Part shown: piece after piece, positions 52,101-58,700 of the stretch
Layout of the letters: each line of letters starts with the position of its first letter
Position numbering within the stretch: the first letter of the stretch is position 1
Assembly (NCBI GenBank): GCA_012934845.2
Contig: WNNJ02003067.1
Span: 1-64,000, forward strand
DNA length: 64,000 bases
Source: Pomphorhynchus laevis
Lineage: Eukaryota; Acanthocephala; Palaeacanthocephala; Echinorhynchida; Pomphorhynchidae
Direction of reading: 5' to 3'
Program-made: the position numbers and the translations under genes
Notes under the pieces: model-generated
Database searches by the model: none
The model's input: the letters and a program-made list of their open reading frames with translations, nothing else
What the model was told of the DNA's origin: nothing

Positions 52101-54064
52101 TGCTGTTTAAATTATTTTATGTTTTTCGTGATGTATTTAAGAAAACATTTATAAATGACAATTTTTTAAATAATGAGTTATTTCAATGAAAAGTTATTAT
52201 GGAAAATAATCAATTATTTAAAATACTAATTATTTTAGATAAATAGGTATTTATCAATTACAGCACCTTTATTTTCTTCACGATCACTAAGGGAATAAAT
52301 TATTCACCCTTTTTATTGCGTTTTGTGTACCTTTAAAAGTAGCCAAAAAGTTGCAGATATCGTGTCACAACAATTTAAACAACACTGAAATCAGCTGTTT
52401 ATCACTAATAACGGCAGCACCTGCTCAAAGCAAATGACAATGATCGTTTTGAACATTCTATATAAGCATGTACATAAAACACATTGTAAATAGTTGATAC
52501 TGATTCATTATTGATAGATAATTATTAAAGCTGGATTAAAGGAAAGAAGAAATTATTTTTGATATTTCGCCAACTGTTGTTAGCATCCTCAGACAATCAC
52601 AAATTTTCTGAAGATGCTAACATAGGTTAGCGAAATATCAAATAAAAGTTCCCCCTTTCTTTGATCCAGCTTTAATAATTGGTATCATTTTCTGTAGAAT
52701 TAATTTCTTTTGAATTAATTATTTATTATTAAAAAATAAGTATTTATCACTTACAGCACCTTTATTTTCTGCACGATCGTTAAGAGAATAAATTATTCAA
52801 TGACATCATTTTCTGTAGAATTATGTATTCTTGCGTTCATTCTGTTAAAAAATTGTAATATTCTGAAGATGATAATAATTATAATTATAGACTTGTTTAC
52901 AAAATTTCTTGTTTAGAATGCGATAAAATATATGTGGGTCAAACAGGCCAACCATTATAGACTAGATTAAAACAAAACAAATACAAACTCAAAAAAGGCA
53001 TAAGTATCGCTATTGTAGACCATAGCTTAAATTTAGATCCCAATATTGACTATAATAATATCGTTGTTTTAGCAAAAGAAACCAATTGTTTAAATAGAAA
53101 AATTCTTGAGCCTTATTACATTCAAAAAACTACAATATTATTATGCCGAATAATAAACCTGACGTAACGTTAAATATTTTGTAAAGATGTAAACGATTAT
53201 TTTGTTTAAATAATTTTTCTATTTTGTTTTTATACTTATTTAATTTTTCTAGTACTTTTAATTATTTTTATATTTTCTATTTTTTATTATTTATTTTGAA
53301 TTTATTTATTTTAATTATTTATTTTTTTATTTTAAAACTATTATATTTTAAATGATTGTAACAAAGAATTGCTTTCTGCTGATAAATGCACGTTTGCTTC
53401 TTTGAACTTTTACGGGGTGTTTATATTGAGAATTAAAAATATTTTAAAATTGTACTCATACATTAATACTTTAAATATTTAACGTATCAATGTATTATAA
53501 TAGATTTATATTAAATCAGTTATATCAAATAAATCAACGATTTATTATAAATCAATTTGACATATTAATACAACGCGCCGCAATAATTTTATTAAAATAA
53601 AATTATTATGTTTGTTAAATAAATTATGATCGATTTACAATCAATTTGTAAAACAAACTACATTGTATATAAAAAAAATGTAAAATAAAATTATAGTCAC
53701 GAGTATTATTATCACAAATACCATTTAGCTGCAAGCTTCCGATTGCGTGACATTTTCAAAAATAAATCAAAAATACTTGGCTAGTATCGCAATGCTTTGA
53801 TGATTTTATTAGCTTTTCGTTGATTGAATTTTGATTTTTAAATGGTGGCATTTTCATTAAAAAGATGAATGTTAAAAATGATTAATTTAGTATTTTTAAA
53901 TTCTTGAATAGTTTTTGAATAGTTTTAGCTTATTGCATATGTATTTAGAAAAATGGAGTGTTATTTACGGAAATGTAGTCAAATTACTACTTGGTATTGG
54001 ATCAATACTGTTCGATATAATTTTCATAATTCAGCACTATGTTCTATACCGTAACTGCGAATGA
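34164..54064 (+). CDS. CTNS: Cystinosin, lysosomal cystine/H+ symporter (nine exons, apparently complete)
   Basis: Cystinosin exports cystine from lysosomes together with protons. Coding exons: 34164-34197, 39831-39951, 45523-45696, 46350-46499, 46550-46649, 48706-48825, 50911-51081, 51549-51666 and 53949-54064. They total 1104 nt, giving 367 residues plus stop, with every junction GT-AG and phase-consistent. Residues 1-20 form a signal peptide; a luminal domain with one N-glycosylation sequon (N42) runs to about 125; seven membrane segments follow. PQ-loop 1 (SFYPQIILNHKRKS) is at about 147-160 and PQ-loop 2 (KSIPQIYFNYQRKS) at about 286-299. The transport aspartates equivalent to human D205, D305 and D346 are kept at D211, D311 and D352. 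The human sorting motifs are not: the C-terminal GYDQL is absent (the protein ends YRNCE) and YFPQA is replaced by SIPQI. Four introns exceed 2 kb because of repeats. The assembly is mine from similarity; confidence is high for exons 3-9. Confidence 0.93.
34198..35305. other. Cystinosin intron 1, first part: AT-rich, no gene seen
   Basis: Mostly A/T with short palindromes. A minus-strand stretch at about 34727-34743 (CTGATGATAACAG, followed by TATCGAAAATT) looks like a decayed relative of the hammerhead-like motifs further on. Nothing coding is recognised. Confidence 0.5.
35306..35570 (+). repeat. AT-rich direct repeat, copy A
   Basis: From aatattaaatttatgtatat to the palindrome ttcgatagtcaactgac. 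It is repeated at 36404-36637 with about 90% identity by eye, offset near 1.1 kb. Both copies run into a cgatagtca-type inverted repeat. Probably part of a non-autonomous element bearing the hammerhead-like motifs. Confidence 0.75.
35721..35758 (+). ncRNA. Hammerhead-ribozyme-like motif, upstream repeat
   Basis: Order of parts: TTGAAGA (core CUGANGA with C3 changed), helix II ATAGC/GCTAT with a short loop, then GAAA and a minimal helix III AAT-TCG-ATT followed by A at the expected cleavage position. It lies in a larger inverted repeat whose left arm (35669-35704) carries a diverged mirror copy. The same 80-bp segment recurs at 36301. It is a structural resemblance only; the C3 change should lower or abolish cleavage. 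Confidence 0.45.
36134..36360 (+). repeat. Dispersed repeat, inverted copy at 47551-47778
   Basis: From cacattcgtatacttactc through runs of attacaaaatattacaaaat to the hammerhead-like motif and acttcactct. The reverse complement occurs in cystinosin intron 5 at high identity. The two copies in opposite orientation within one gene mark it as a mobile family. Confidence 0.85.
36301..36338 (+). ncRNA. Hammerhead-ribozyme-like motif, downstream repeat
   Basis: Carries an intact CTGAAGA, then GACATCAGTAGGCTATT, GAAA and the helix III hairpin AATTCGATT. Helix II is less regular here than in the sister copy. The surrounding direct repeat runs to about 36380 and matches 35721-35800, giving two direct repeats 580 bp apart. 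Confidence 0.45.
36404..36637 (+). repeat. AT-rich direct repeat, copy B
   Basis: Second copy of 35306-35570. It ends in the inverted repeat ttcgatagtcagctg / cagttgactatcgaa (36613-36660), of which CTGATCATAGC with TATCGAAAATTTG looks like another decayed hammerhead-like core. Confidence 0.75.
36661..38684. other. Cystinosin intron 1, middle part: AT-rich, largely unrecognised
   Basis: No coding similarity found. A short GC-rich island at 38440-38515 contains the stem CCCCG...CGGGG (38471-38494) and a GGGTCGAATAC string, faintly like a pol III B box. No matching A box was found, so no RNA gene is called. Confidence 0.4.
38685..38829 (-). mobile_element. Penelope-like element remnant, reverse transcriptase fragment
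   Basis: On the minus strand the translation reads TADVVSLFTNIPLQRAIEMT and continues LLKLKCKEPKLSIEDL. DVVSLFTNIP is the hallmark of Penelope-like reverse transcriptases (active-site motif A region). Only this piece of the domain is present. The endonuclease piece next to it lies on the other strand, so the copy is rearranged. Confidence 0.8.
38966..39255 (+). mobile_element. Penelope-like element remnant, GIY-YIG endonuclease fragment
   Basis: The translation gives VVNVIPCKDCNKVC, equivalent to the VVYKIPCKDCNKVYVGQT start of the PLE endonuclease, then LHTINFDNPTVIEYEPDTRI and IRLIKEAVQIDIA, the family's C-terminal part. Reading frame changes between these parts, so it is decayed. It lies in cystinosin intron 1. 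Confidence 0.7.
39314..39343 (+). ncRNA. Decayed hammerhead-like motif after the PLE endonuclease
   Basis: A perfect 6-bp helix II, GCCAAT-CGC-ATTGGC, is followed directly by GAAATTC. The 5' core reads TTTAAGA where CTGAAGA is expected. Its position just downstream of the endonuclease remnant fits a PLE terminal repeat, known to carry hammerhead motifs. Confidence 0.35.
39344..39830. other. Cystinosin intron 1, last part: AT-rich, nothing recognised
   Basis: Low-complexity A/T sequence running into the exon 2 acceptor at 39829-39830. Confidence 0.5.
39831..39951 (+). CDS. CTNS: Cystinosin exon 2 (luminal domain)
   Basis: Acceptor tttattag and donor GTAAGTC. Encodes residues 13-51, including VDFNPKLISLKLNSTKN, which aligns with the sequon-rich luminal segment of animal cystinosins. 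The N-S-T sequon is at residue 42. It enters in phase 1 and exits in phase 2, matching both neighbours. Confidence 0.78.
39952..40959. other. Cystinosin intron 2 before the LINE: AT-rich, nothing recognised
   Basis: A/T-rich unique sequence with short simple repeats. No exon-like segment was found. The LINE starts where the base composition changes sharply. Confidence 0.5.
41766..41960 (+). repeat. 172-bp internal duplication with hairpin in the LINE endonuclease region
   Basis: The string ttcatcaacattctatccaa occurs at 41766 and again at 41938. Between them are repeated gagg(g)ccggtctgcgtc pieces and a perfect 12-bp inverted repeat, agagggccggtc / gaccggccctct (41890-41919), with a 6-nt loop. 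It looks like a small insertion flanked by duplicated target sequence. Confidence 0.7.
43684..43825 (+). repeat. 33-bp tandem repeat in the LINE reverse transcriptase C-terminal region
   Basis: Four units of cgtgacaaggtccgctcgtc plus the rest of 33 bp, then a partial fifth. The length is a multiple of three, so the LINE frame reads an 11-residue repeat RDKVRSSNLIL. It lies after the YADD motif. A minus-strand open frame over it is a shadow. Confidence 0.9.
44403..45520. other. Cystinosin intron 2 after the LINE: AT-rich, nothing recognised
   Basis: Long runs of TA/AAT repeats (for example 45060-45430). No coding or structural element is supported. Confidence 0.5.
45523..45696 (+). CDS. CTNS: Cystinosin exon 3 (luminal domain)
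   Basis: Acceptor ttatttactag and donor GTAAGT. Encodes residues 53-109, including SSTDFLLLVKKADG and TTFDLAFTNVGRFNYFV. This aligns with the human stretch that reads FRSKNITILELPDE and QVTSQNVGQLTVYL. A minus-strand open frame over the same bases is a shadow. Confidence 0.85.
45701..45781 (+). repeat. 27-bp tandem repeat at the start of cystinosin intron 3
   Basis: Three units of the type gtttaccaaatgtggtttaa plus gtaataa, beginning four bases after the exon 3 donor. Each unit contains gtaata, giving extra weak GT sites next to the true donor. The rest of the 653-nt intron is AT-rich and unremarkable. Confidence 0.85.
46350..46499 (+). CDS. CTNS: Cystinosin exon 4 (first membrane segment and PQ-loop 1)
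   Basis: Encodes residues 111-159. The segment ILGWTYFLLWSFSFYPQ matches the family signature IGWIYFVAWSVSFYPQ. The donor is weak (GTTAAAT) but the phase-2 exit joins exactly to exon 5 to give KRKSVVGLSFDF. Confidence 0.95.
46550..46649 (+). CDS. CTNS: Cystinosin exon 5
   Basis: Encodes residues 161-193, VVGLSFDFTYINLVGFL onward, equivalent to human VIGLSFDFVALNLTGF. It is separated from exon 4 by only 50 nt. Ends CAG before GTTAGA. Confidence 0.94.
46650..47550. other. Cystinosin intron 5, first part, with short repeats
   Basis: Contains a near-perfect palindrome, cttagtggtgtat / atacaccactaag, with a 3-nt spacer at 46873-46901. A 22-bp direct repeat beginning gtctgacgatttgataag occurs at 47108 and 47197. 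The second copy is followed by cagtagccgt, identical to ten bases of the satellite monomer, possibly by chance. A minus-strand 64-codon frame here is not supported. Confidence 0.5.
47551..47778 (-). repeat. Dispersed repeat with hammerhead-like motif, inverted relative to 36134-36360
   Basis: Reverse-complement copy of the intron 1 element, including the CTGAAGA...GAAAATTCGATT motif at 47573-47610 on the minus strand and the attacaaaat runs. Confidence 0.85.
48132..48169 (-). ncRNA. Hammerhead-like motif, mirror copy in the left arm
   Basis: On the minus strand: CTGATGA, ATAGC...GCTAT, GAAA and AATTCGATT. CTGATGA is the textbook core form. It faces the plus-strand copy 55 bp away. Confidence 0.45.
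48225..48262 (+). ncRNA. Hammerhead-ribozyme-like motif with intact core strings
   Basis: CTGAAGA, helix II ATAGC...GCTAT, then GAAA and the AATTCGATT helix III hairpin followed by A. Upstream gtaaaaatattt can pair with downstream aaatattttac as a distal helix I. Of this family it has the most regular layout. Activity is not known. Confidence 0.45.
48297..48427 (+). mobile_element. 5'-truncated copy of the same LINE (3' tail only)
   Basis: About 130 bp homologous to 44270-44402, including acatgatttgcatt and the gcgtgcgctggcacgc hairpin (48384-48399), ending in an A/T-rich tail. It sits inside the right arm of the 48-kb inverted repeat between aaataa strings that look like a target duplication, so it arrived after that element. 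Confidence 0.85.
48706..48825 (+). CDS. CTNS: Cystinosin exon 6
   Basis: Encodes residues 194-233, EEYFKYNPHSPLPVELNDVV onward to IQCCIFE. It matches human [20 protein letters not shown] and IVQCCLYE, and keeps the transport aspartate (D211). Phase 0 at both ends. The donor GTTTGT is non-consensus. Confidence 0.95.
49212..49339 (-). other. Exon-like segment of unknown origin
   Basis: On the minus strand, between acceptor aataaaacag and donor GTAAGTTCC, 42 codons are open. They include the strings LRRRSLIYNDFAQSYV and KILRRLSDTIRKESGQR. Base and codon use look protein-like and richer in GC than the surroundings. I recognise no family and found no partner exon, so it may be a gene fragment or chance. 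Confidence 0.25.
50139..50245 (+). other. Exon-like segment of unknown origin within cystinosin intron 6
   Basis: Lies between acceptor actatatttag and the strong donor GTAAGT. Frame: LMLSGDNGIGADDPLMDSF, then IYCINFARSHKIIYVK, 35 codons. Entry phase 2 does not match exon 6, so it cannot be a simple cystinosin cassette exon. The family is not recognised. Confidence 0.3.
50911..51081 (+). CDS. CTNS: Cystinosin exon 7 (SYIKL segment, PQ-loop 2 start)
   Basis: Encodes 57 residues (234-290), RGDQQLTYFGKLF onward to SYIKLASTLIKSIPQ. It corresponds to human RGGQRVSWPAIGF and SYIKLAVTLVKYFPQ. Phase 0 at both ends; acceptor aaactgtag and donor GTGAGT. Confidence 0.96.
51549..51666 (+). CDS. CTNS: Cystinosin exon 8 (PQ-loop 2)
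   Basis: Encodes IYFNYQRKSTVGWSIAAI onward through FDALGGLCSFLQQF, residues 291-329 plus one base. The aspartate of FDALGG (D311) corresponds to human D305, needed for proton coupling. Confidence 0.97.
51667..52519. other. Cystinosin intron 8, first part: AT-rich, nothing recognised
   Basis: Unique AT-rich sequence. A short string near 52256-52312 (tttatcaattacagcacctttattttc) is repeated at 52742-52797, flanking the inverted repeat, and may mark the element's terminal repeat. Confidence 0.45.
52561..52592 (-). ncRNA. Hammerhead-ribozyme-like motif, minus-strand member of the pair
   Basis: Reads CTGAGGA, helix II GCTAAC-AACA-GTTGGC (one G-U pair), then GAAATATC. GAAA-U-AUC gives a two-pair helix III without a loop and an AUC cleavage triplet, the form known for dimer-acting hammerheads of Penelope-like elements. 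Confidence 0.6.
52608..52639 (+). ncRNA. Hammerhead-ribozyme-like motif, plus-strand member of the pair
   Basis: Reads CTGAAGA, a T, helix II GCTAAC-ATAG-GTTAGC (six perfect pairs), then GAAATATC. All core strings expected of a PLE hammerhead (CUGANGA, GAAA, NUH) are present in order. The extra T between core and helix II also occurs in the other motifs of this window. Confidence 0.62.
52890..53130 (+). mobile_element. Penelope-like element remnant, GIY-YIG endonuclease
   Basis: The translation RLVYKISCLECDKIYVGQTG followed by NIVVLAKETNCLNRKILEPY matches the PLE GIY-YIG endonuclease, including the CxxC pair of the zinc-finger-like part and the IYVGQT start of the nuclease. One in-frame stop follows GQPL. 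No reverse transcriptase was found upstream, so this is a truncated copy preceded by its hammerhead-bearing terminal repeat. Confidence 0.85.
53131..53948. other. Cystinosin intron 8, last part: AT-rich, nothing recognised
   Basis: A/T-rich sequence to the exon 9 acceptor (gtatttag). No coding similarity seen. Confidence 0.5.
53949..54064 (+). CDS. CTNS: Cystinosin exon 9 (last membrane segment and stop)
   Basis: Encodes KWSVIYGNVVKLLLGIGSIL onward, then FDIIFIIQHYVLYRNCE and TGA. It matches human QWTLIFGDPTKFGLG and FDVVFFIQHFCLYR but stops right after the last membrane helix, without the GYDQL tail. Confidence 0.96.
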
Positions 54065-54222
54065 ACAACGCGAGATGGTTAATGATGACTAATTGATGCA
54101 AGATTTTAGATTTTGAATAAGCTCGATCACTTTCTATCTTGTAATCGATTATATAAAACTAAAAATTGAGACTAAAATGTAGAATTTATTGAATAGTGAA
54201 CAATTGCAAAAGTCATAAACAA

Positions 54223-54228
54223 AATAAA
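54223..54228 (+). terminator. Candidate poly(A) signal AATAAA for cystinosin
   Basis: First AATAAA found on the + strand after the cystinosin stop, about 160 bp downstream. In sequence this AT-rich such a hexamer is common, so this is only a candidate. Confidence 0.35.
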
Positions 54229-55476
54229 GTACTTTAAATAATTAATTTTAATAAAATAATTTATTTTAAATAATTTAAAATAAAGATATTTACTTTAAAT
54301 TTCATTATGAAGAGCAGGAGATTTGTTAACCATTGAAAATCAAATATTAACAAACTTCTTATAAACGAATACATAAAGTAGTCTTGGTGTTTGATGAAGA
54401 CATACGATCAAATAGTATTAAAATCTGAATTAATACTTAAATTATATAGCAAAATAAAATGATCGAATTTGATATATTTTACAATTTTACAGTTTATAAT
54501 TAAGATTTTAGTTAAATTAGCATATATTTTCAAAGATAAATTTCATATATTTTCAGTTAAAAATGATTTTCAATTGAAAATCAAGATATGTTAGGAAACA
54601 CGGAGCAGGTAAGCAGAAATTTCTCAGTTAAAAAATGTGTTGATTTACATTATTTGACAACTATATTCTATTATAGTCGATTCATTTATATTTAGTTATT
54701 CTTTACATAAATAAAACGAAAATGAAAACATTAAAAAAGATTTAATGTTTTAAAACATTAAATAAACATTTATATTATAATATTTATATATAAATAGATA
54801 TATATATAAAACAATATGTAAAGATTATACAATAGTTATTTGCATTTATAATACAAATATTTATATTATATTAGAAATATTATATATTAAATATCTAATA
54901 TATTATAAAAGAATATATATTATAATGTGTATTATTTAATATATTTTATGTAATAAATTAAATAAAAAAATAAAAAATAAATAGAATAAGTTCGTAAAAC
55001 AGTATTTAAAAAGTCTTTCTAATGGTAATATTGACATCTTTTATATTAATATTTCCAATTTATATTAATATTTCATTAGTCATATAATCTGATCATGATT
55101 ATGACGCGTTATTAAAATATTTACTCATAGTATTTTGATGATAAACGCATTTGAAGTCCTTAAATATTCAAGAATTTACTTATATCATGGAATTCATTTA
55201 CCAATGCATTTGTATTTAAAATGTAGATGAAATGCGAGTATTTCGAATTTCAGATTTGTTCTTTCAAAAACCATTATTAAACGTACTTCAGAATATATAT
55301 ATCCTTCGTCAATAGTCACATGGCTGCATTTTTCAGCCCTGCGATAAAATTACAAAATGAAATGAGAAATTGAAAAAATGACATTTCACGAAATTTGTGA
55401 GTACCAAAGATGCAATGTAATTGAAATAAAACACGATTTGTTATTAATAAAATTAATAAAAATATAATAATATTTT

Positions 55477-55482
55477 TTTATT
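55477..55482 (-). terminator. Candidate poly(A) signal for the PI3K gene
   Basis: AATAAA on the minus strand 17 nt after the stop codon. It is plausible but weak evidence in AT-rich sequence and unusually close to the stop. Confidence 0.3.
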
Positions 55483-55498
55483 AAATATTTTTTAATTT

Positions 55499-55772
55499 TT
55501 ATTTTCTACGATGTGCAGCAGCATGAAACTCCCAATCGATTTTTCTTAAGATGCTAAAGTCTCTGCTCTTTTTTAAACGATGAATAAAGCTTATTCTTGC
55601 TTCCTCCGATGTTTTCGATAAACGTAATGAATCTTCATATACATGACGTATGTCTTCCAGACCTTTCAAAGATGATATCATTCTTGTGTCTATTGATGAT
55701 AAGCAAAGAGAGTATAAATCACGATATCGATCACGAATCGCATTAAATGCCAAATCACAGGACTTGTAGAAG
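55499..55772 (-). CDS. PI3K last exon: C-terminal helices and stop
   Basis: Encodes FYKSCDLAFNAIRDRYRDLY, SLKGLEDIRHVYEDSLRLSK and the tail LRKIDWEFHAAAHRRK before TAA. It parallels p110 DDIEYLRKTLALDKTEQEA and TKMDWIFHTIKQHAL. The acceptor is catccttgtag; the methionine further upstream in the open frame is intronic. Confidence 0.93.
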
Positions 55773-58700
55773 CTACAAGGATGAAACAATAATAATAAAA
55801 GGTGAATTTAAATGCAAATTTTAATTTTCACGACAATTAAGATAAATGTCACGACAGGCGGGTGTTAGTCAAATCATTTTAACATAAAATGATTTTTCAT
55901 AAAATTTTTATTTTATAAAAAGTATATGATAATGAAATGTTTCTCAAATATTAACTTTAACAAATAAATTTTAGAATTAAGTAATAATGCTTTAAATTTA
56001 ATTCAATCGATTATTTAATGTAAAACAAGATTAAGTAATAGATTAATTTAAATTGTGTAAACTACATGTGATTTTTTAAATTTGTGAAATGGACGCTACA
56101 TGTGTTCTGATCTTGACTATTAGCTCTGAAATATAGAATCTTTTAACATGAATTTATAAGTCAATGTTTATTTTGTGGTCAATCGATCGATAATAAATAA
56201 TATTTTGAGATCTTATTGTGGCAATTGATATCATTGTTAAACCAGAATTAGTAATATCTAACGTTAGATATAATTATATGGTATATAATATTATGGATAT
56301 TGATATATATATATATTATCATATATAGAATATAATTACTATATAGAATATAATATATAATATATAATATATATTATATTATAATATATACTATATATAA
56401 TATAATATATAGAATAAATAATAGGGCAACAATGCGAATTCCTTTCATAACGTGTATACCCAATTGGAATTTAAGCTAATGCAGATTTTCCTTGAAGAAT
56501 ATATAAATATCTATTTATTCAGCTATACATTTAGTCTGTGAGCATTTAAAATATATTCACGATTTGAGTGCAATCATAATTTTATTGAATTATCAAAATT
56601 AGAATATTTTTTAAGTTAAGCTCTCTCTATTTAAACTGATCAAACAGAGAAATATCCAGACGCATAAGCACACAATTTCAATTCAAAGGTCGCGTAGGTT
56701 TCAAAGTATATTTATAGGAAGCGAGATTTTATCAGTTGATATTTTAAGGGTTTACACAATCGATTGAAAAATAATAGACTGCAGACGACCTAGTCGATTC
56801 GCGAGTCGTTCTAGTGCTTCGAAGTGTTCATTAAAACATTTAAAACAATTAAACATTTCAATATTTAAGAATTAAAATAAATAATAAAATTTCAAAATAT
56901 TCACATGAAAACATTTCGCTAATAAATTATTTTTTTGCAAACTAATTTGGTTACAATTTAATTAATAGCAATGTGAACCAACAACATTAATTAATTTAAG
57001 GGCATACTAAAGTTGCATGTATTCGACTCTGCTGCTATGTTTGGTCGTAAAGCTAGGTACAAAAAGATTATTCACCTTCATTTTAATATTTATACGTCAT
57101 GATAATAAAATATGAGATAATAAAATATAATTTAACCCAAAGTATAATAAATATAATATAATTTAAATATAATATAAATATACTAAATATTTAAATCTAT
57201 TCGTAAAATACAACAAGAAGATATTGTATAGTAGCTCTTCGACACTGTAGTAGCTCAATTACAGCTCTTCGACACTGCGGTCCAAGAGCTACAATTGATT
57301 GTTAATCCATATTTATTTCTAAACAACTAGACATCGATTATCATCCCCATCAGTTTAATGTATTACACCTAGACAATTTAAAAGCATTCATTCAATTTGG
57401 AATCATGTGGTTAGAAATTCGGTGATCACGTAAGCAACGGATACGCATTTGTGTCTTATGTAGAGATTACTAAAATGTCCACACACTTTTTTAAAAGGCC
57501 CACACGCTTTTCATTTAATATGATTAAATGAAAAACGACAATCGTGAGGAATTACTGGTGTCTTTACACTTATCACAAAACAGTCGATATGCACCATAAC
57601 CACTTCATCCGACATGCGATGACTGCTGGGTGGTTAGGAGCGTCACGGAGTGATTAATTAAACTGATAAAGTAAATGATCAAAGTTCATTTTTAAAAGTC
57701 CCTTTTTAAATTAAACTATTTTCAACCTGATAGCTATAGCATTTTCTCACGAATGATTTGATGTACCCACTACTCAAGTAATGGATGCATCTTACTTTGA
57801 TACTTTCATTTATATAGGAAATATATAAGGAATTATATGTATTATAAATGATATAAAATATAATACAAATATAAAATATATGTACATTATATAATATCAG
57901 TATATATTTTGAAACAGGATAGAGAAAACTAGAAAATTTATAAAAATATAAATATTGTTTGCATGTGTAGAAATCAGTTTTGTTCAGCAATTTGGGACCT
58001 TTACAATTTGAATTTATAGTAAATGGCTTCTGTCTATAATACTAATGTAATGTGAATTCATAAAAATTCCTATATATAGCGAAGGTTATCTTATGTCATA
58101 AACAGATAAGGATATAGGTCCTATATTTAATAGGACCTATATATTGATTTTATACTATATTCTTAAACATGATTATACATGATTTTGTTGAGAATTAGTT
58201 TATATTTTATTCGTAAGTCCTCAATGTAGAATATTGTATTTTTAAACATGATTTTGTTGAGAATCAGTTTATATTTTATTCGTAAGTCCTCAATGTAGAG
58301 AGCGTCTCAGAAATTTGTATAGAATTACATATTTGTAAAAATACAAATGATTTTCTACTTTAATGTTTCTGGAAATTAATATCATTAGATGCAGAATAAG
58401 TTTCTATTGAAAACCAGTCCATTTAATTTTATATAGAAAACACTTTAATGAGTGTTTTGTGAAAATCTTAAATTAATTAAAAGAAAATTGAAATGTAAAC
58501 TTACTCGCTTACTCCATTATAGCCTTTCAGCTGAATTACGTTAAAAAAGTCACTTATTAATACAACTGGTGTACGTTCTCTGTTTATCATACCAGCAGAG
58601 ACGTGATCTCCAAACATGTATCCAAAATCAATATGAACTAACTGTTTAATAAAATATTTGCAATATATTTTTTCATGTGCCATTACCTGTCCAGATTTGC

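Larger units (their letters stand above)
52520..52680. repeat. 161-bp near-perfect inverted repeat in cystinosin intron 8
   Basis: The arms 52520-52593 and 52607-52680 are reverse complements with about ten mismatches over 74 bp and a 13-nt spacer. The outer ends read aattattaaagctgga. Each arm holds one hammerhead-like motif, so transcription of either strand would present one motif in sense. The endonuclease remnant of a Penelope-like element lies about 210 bp downstream. Confidence 0.9.
54065..55498. other. Spacer between the convergent cystinosin and PI3K genes
   Basis: About 1.4 kb of AT-rich sequence between two stop codons that face each other. It should hold both 3' untranslated regions. 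Low-complexity TA runs lie at 54770-54970. No gene recognised. Confidence 0.6.

Noticed and set aside
57706-57990. 94-codon minus-strand frame as a missing PI3K exon
   Set aside because: The neighbouring exons join in phase without it, and its residues are dominated by Y, I, F and N from AT-rich sequence.
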